Assembly (NCBI RefSeq): GCF_900142785.1
Contig: NZ_FRCD01000010.1
Span: forward strand, 62,001-126,000
Direction of reading: 5' to 3'
Source of the DNA: Chryseobacterium carnipullorum
Lineage (GTDB): Bacteria; Bacteroidota; Bacteroidia; Flavobacteriales; Weeksellaceae
Length of the DNA stretch: 64,000 bases
The first letter of the stretch is position 1. Every line of letters begins with the position of its first letter. A program made the position numbers and the translations under genes. Under the pieces are notes generated by a model. That model had not been told where the DNA came from, did no database searches, and worked only from the letters and a program-made list of their open reading frames with translations. Positions 61,395-64,000 of the stretch are shown here, piece by piece.

Positions 61395-63026
61395 CTATTG
61401 ATCACTGTTTTTGATAGTATGGATAACGCCCTTTATCTTTCTTTTTCCCTTTGGGGTCAACTGTTTCCAGATAAATCCTTTTTTGATATTTTTTTTGTCA
61501 ATATACTGCGGGAAAATCCCTGAATGTATATAGTCAATGACGTAGCCCGAAGAAATGGCAGGAAGCGGAGTGTCAAAATTAAAAGGGTAATCTTTTGATA
61601 TATTGAATTTTAAATTTCCTGTTTGGAAGGTTTCAAATTGATTGTAATGATAGGTGGAAGGTTTATACAATTGTTCTTTTTTGAAGCCGGTCATGAAATT
61701 TCCCGGTCTGAAACTCGGAATATATTGACGGATGGAGTTGGGGAAACTTAAAATGCCCATCACCAGTAAACTTAATAATGAGAAGAACAGGAGTGCCTTT
61801 TTTTTGCTTAAATGAATAAACAATACAAAAAATATTACAAAAAACACATCAATAAAAAATCGATATTGGGCCGAAAAAGCTAATACCAGCATACTTTTAA
61901 TTAATAAAGAGATACAGATCAAGGTGAGGATCTTTTTCTTTTTAATAAAGGCAAAAACCGAAAATACAGTCAGGGATAAAATAAATAGGATATTGATTTT
62001 CGATTTAATTCCTTCCAGTGTAAACCAGTTTCTGACCGCGTCATAAAGAGAAAATTTTTGGATTTCCTCATAGGGATACTGCATATCATACGTTTTCTGA
62101 ATAGCGTATTGAGATGATATTTTTAAAACCTCCGGATTAGGTTTCCAGCTGAATCCGAAATCGCCTGTAGCAACTGGGAATACCGGATAACCAAATGTCC
62201 ATATATTTTTAATGAAGAATAATAAAAGGATGAGAATTCCGAAGATGGTATGTTTATAATGAGGTTTAAAGATCAATACAGAAGATAGAAATACCAGTAG
62301 TGGAAGCCAGATCATCGTAGGCTTTATAGAAAAAATGAAAACAGCATAGGCAAAAAGGAGCCTGATATTTTTATTACCTGTTATGAGCTCATTTAAAATA
62401 ATCAAAGATAAAGTGATGACAGGCAAATCCGGGCTTGGTGATTGTGAAAAAAGCAAAAATACCGGAATAAATGAGAGTTGAATCCAGCTTTTGTTTTCAA
62501 AAATATAAATGGTGTAAATGATCAGCAGAACGGCATTCATCCTTAAAAAGGGATCTGAAAACCCTGAAAACCCTGCCTGAAAAATATGCCAGACCGACAT
62601 TTGTCCCAATGTAAGATCAAGATTGGCAATGCCTTTCACCAGACCATATTCTGTGAGCCATTTGATACTGGGAACATAATATCCGAAATGATCTAATATA
62701 TAAGGATAAAAAGAACTGCTGTAAAGAATGACTACTGAGATACCGCCTATTAAAAAAGAATCTTTTTTAGAGAAGTGAGAAAATTCGAGATACAGTTTAT
62801 TTTTGAAAAAGAGGAAAACTCCTGCTAGTACAAAAGGAATCTCTACATATATATTGATAGGAATAAAAAACGCAAGAACTGTCCATATCAGGCTGAGTCC
62901 TATTATTCCGTTTAAAATATTCCCTGAAATTCCCTGCGATAAAGATCCTAAGAAACTCTCTAAGATCTTTCCCCAGCCTGCGAGAACTGAGAGCATGATT
63001 GCTGAAGAAAGAAAGAGTAGCATCAT
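61395..63026 (-). CDS. Polytopic membrane protein, likely LIC_10190 family
   Basis: A protein of about 543 aa with 10-12 predicted membrane helices. It resembles the LIC_10190-type family, large membrane proteins with the motif YYVPSIKWLTEYGLVKGIANLDLTLGQMSVWHIFQAG; the resemblance is from memory. They look like GT-C glycosyltransferase relatives and may act in polysaccharide or glycan assembly. An ATG at 63053 lies inside the terminator hairpin of the upstream gene, so the start is more likely ATG 63026 or 63023 (MLLFLSSAIMLS). Confidence 0.78.
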   Translation of the reverse strand: MMLLFLSSAIMLSVLAGWGKILESFLGSLSQGISGNILNGIIGLSLIWTVLAFFIPINIYVEIPFVLAGVFLFFKNKLYLEFSHFSKKDSFLIGGISVVILYSSSFYPYILDHFGYYVPSIKWLTEYGLVKGIANLDLTLGQMSVWHIFQAGFSGFSDPFLRMNAVLLIIYTIYIFENKSWIQLSFIPVFLLFSQSPSPDLPVITLSLIILNELITGNKNIRLLFAYAVFIFSIKPTMIWLPLLVFLSSVLIFKPHYKHTIFGILILLLFFIKNIWTFGYPVFPVATGDFGFSWKPNPEVLKISSQYAIQKTYDMQYPYEEIQKFSLYDAVRNWFTLEGIKSKINILFILSLTVFSVFAFIKKKKILTLICISLLIKSMLVLAFSAQYRFFIDVFFVIFFVLFIHLSKKKALLFFSLLSLLVMGILSFPNSIRQYIPSFRPGNFMTGFKKEQLYKPSTYHYNQFETFQTGNLKFNISKDYPFNFDTPLPAISSGYVIDYIHSGIFPQYIDKKNIKKGFIWKQLTPKGKRKIKGVIHTIKNSDQ

Positions 63027-63030
63027 AAAA

Positions 63031-63058
63031 AAAGATTGCTTAAAAATAAGCAATCTTT
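63031..63058 (-). terminator. Terminator of the glycine-zipper lipoprotein gene
   Basis: AAAGATTGCTTA (63031-63042) and TAAGCAATCTTT (63047-63058) form a perfect 12-bp stem; on the minus strand seven T follow. Confidence 0.88.
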
Positions 63059-63077
63059 AAATAGTATCATGAAAATA

Positions 63078-63629
63078 TTAATTACGCGGTTGAACTCTTC
63101 CGTCTTTTCTGTCACCAGCTCTACCGATTGTATAACCGGTTGCACCACCAACGACTCCACCAATTACGGCACCAAGACCTCTGTTTTTCTTCGCTACAAT
63201 AGCTCCTACTGCGGCACCACCCACGGCACCGATAGCGGTTCCTTTAGCGGCTTTGCTCCATCCTTTTTTCTTTTGGGTTGTTCCTTGTGATGAGCTGTTT
63301 CCGTTATCAGCATAGGTTCCTCCTCCAGAATTTGAGTTAGATCCTCTGTCTCTGTACACGGTTCTCGTTTCTCTTATGACTTTAGGTTTTGAATTGCTGG
63401 CAGCAGCAGCCTGAGATTTTTTACTTTCTGAGATGCTGTCAACTTTTTTCTGTGCCTCGTATACTAATTTCTCTTTTTCAATAGCCAGCTTTTGTTTTTC
63501 TATATCAAGCTGTCTGGCCTGGAATTCCAGTTTCTGTTCTTCCAGTGATTTTTCAGCTGTCCTGTCGTCTTTTTTGCAGGCTGTCATTAAGAAGACTGAT
63601 AAAAAACCTGCTAATACTATCTTTTTCAT
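63078..63629 (-). CDS. Lipoprotein with coiled coil and glycine-zipper tail
   Basis: A 183-aa protein. Lipobox FLMTAC gives a cysteine at residue 18. A heptad-patterned, Lys/Glu/Gln-rich helix (LEEQKLEFQARQLDIEKQKL and on, about residues 28-70) is followed by a Ser/Asn-rich linker and a tail with GxxxG repeats (AIGAVGGAAVGAIVAKK, LGAVIGGVVGGATGYTIGRAG), the YMGG/17-kDa antigen-like glycine zipper. Such tails insert in membranes. Its role is likely structural in the envelope. It is independent of the downstream gene because of the terminator at 63031. Confidence 0.85.
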   Translation of the reverse strand: MKKIVLAGFLSVFLMTACKKDDRTAEKSLEEQKLEFQARQLDIEKQKLAIEKEKLVYEAQKKVDSISESKKSQAAAASNSKPKVIRETRTVYRDRGSNSNSGGGTYADNGNSSSQGTTQKKKGWSKAAKGTAIGAVGGAAVGAIVAKKNRGLGAVIGGVVGGATGYTIGRAGDRKDGRVQPRN

Positions 63630-63851
63630 AATTCAAATTTTAATAAGTAGTCTTAGCCCAAACGGCGGCAACTATCTGTTTATTTCCAATTATGAAGCCA
63701 ACATTCAGTTAAGAAGTGTTAAAATATTATATTTTAAGATAAATGTACTTTTTATGAAAAAATCAGACTGCATTGTTTCTGTTTCCAGCTGGGGTTCCGG
63801 AATGTAATTTTTATTTAATTAAGTGTTTTTATTCAGTTCATATGAATTGGT

Positions 63852-63859
63852 TATTTTTG
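63852..63859 (+). promoter_or_regulatory. -7 box of the last lipoprotein gene
   Basis: TATTTTTG fits TAnnTTTG, 20 nt before the ATG at 63880. A clear -33 box is not seen. Confidence 0.45.
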
Positions 63860-63879
63860 GAATACCAAATTACTTTCAT

Positions 63880-64000
63880 ATGAAAATATCAATTTTTAAA
63901 ACAGTGGCTTTTGTAGCCTTGTCGGTTACGGCTCTATCATGCTCAAATAATGATATCATGGCAGATGCTCAGTCTCAGCCTCATTCTGAAACCTCTAAAG
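63880..64000 (+). CDS. Lipoprotein, N-terminal part only (runs off the window)
   Basis: It begins MKISIFKTVAFVALSVTALSC with a lipobox cysteine at residue 21, then SNNDIMADAQSQPHSETSK and the window edge. It is an envelope lipoprotein; the family cannot be told from 40 residues. Confidence 0.75.
   Translation, partial: MKISIFKTVAFVALSVTALSCSNNDIMADAQSQPHSETSK

Overview
The window looks like a chromosomal segment of a Flavobacteriia member of the Chryseobacterium/Elizabethkingia type (Weeksellaceae). This is inferred from AT-rich DNA, many promoters of the Bacteroidota form TTG-N18-21-TAnnTTTG, type IX secretion C-terminal tails, a TonB-dependent receptor, a class II HMG-CoA reductase, a class A beta-lactamase resembling the CGA/CIA enzymes of Chryseobacterium, and a eukaryote-like fused UMP synthase. 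No phage, transposon, CRISPR array or rRNA operon is visible. Most of the window is ordinary core genome with some accessory envelope genes.

Layout. 1-6.3 kb: start of a secreted protein, two identical tRNA-Gln genes around an S74-chaperone surface protein, menE, arfB, a GreA/Rnk-like factor, a deoxyhypusine-synthase-like enzyme and an alkyltransferase-like protein. 6.3-7.7 kb: repeat-rich intergenic DNA around an XRE regulator. 7.7-20 kb: htpG, a phosphodiester glycosidase lipoprotein, recA, an MpaB-type oxygenase with a LuxR regulator, an AT-rich orphan outer-membrane protein, the pfkA-gapA pair, a DUF4846 lipoprotein, and an HxlR regulator divergent from a peroxiredoxin-like gene coupled to an AlkD-like repair gene. 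20.9-21.6 kb: a gene-free stretch with perfect DnaA boxes, the best replication-origin candidate. 21.6-30 kb: a radical-SAM DNA-repair pair split by a beta-lactamase, HMG-CoA reductase with a coupled run of small envelope genes, and sucC. 30-43 kb: MscS channel, 1-Cys peroxiredoxin, porin-like barrel, siderophore receptor with PepSY partner, oxidoreductase, ABC-F ATPase, deoxynucleotidase, an unusual carboxypeptidase-regulatory/hydrolase fusion and a GH25 lysozyme. 43-48.7 kb: NDH-2/trmD, an endonuclease/exonuclease/phosphatase-family protein, an Lrp regulator, deoC and dusB. 48.9-57 kb: two very large outer-membrane proteins around two tandem type IX secretion substrates. 57-64 kb: UMP synthase, DUF1232 protein, two thioredoxin-fold proteins, aroC, a polytopic membrane protein and two lipoproteins.

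Themes. Central metabolism (glycolysis, TCA, menaquinone, isoprenoids, pyrimidines, chorismate), redox and alkylation defence, and an elaborate outer membrane dominate. Many intergenic gaps hold strong bidirectional hairpin terminators or palindromic repeats. No single operon stands out as a new defence or biosynthetic system. The items most worth a second look are the putative oriC, the pseudo-peptidase/beta-barrel protein, the split radical-SAM repair pair, the fused UMP synthase and several palindromic intergenic repeat families.
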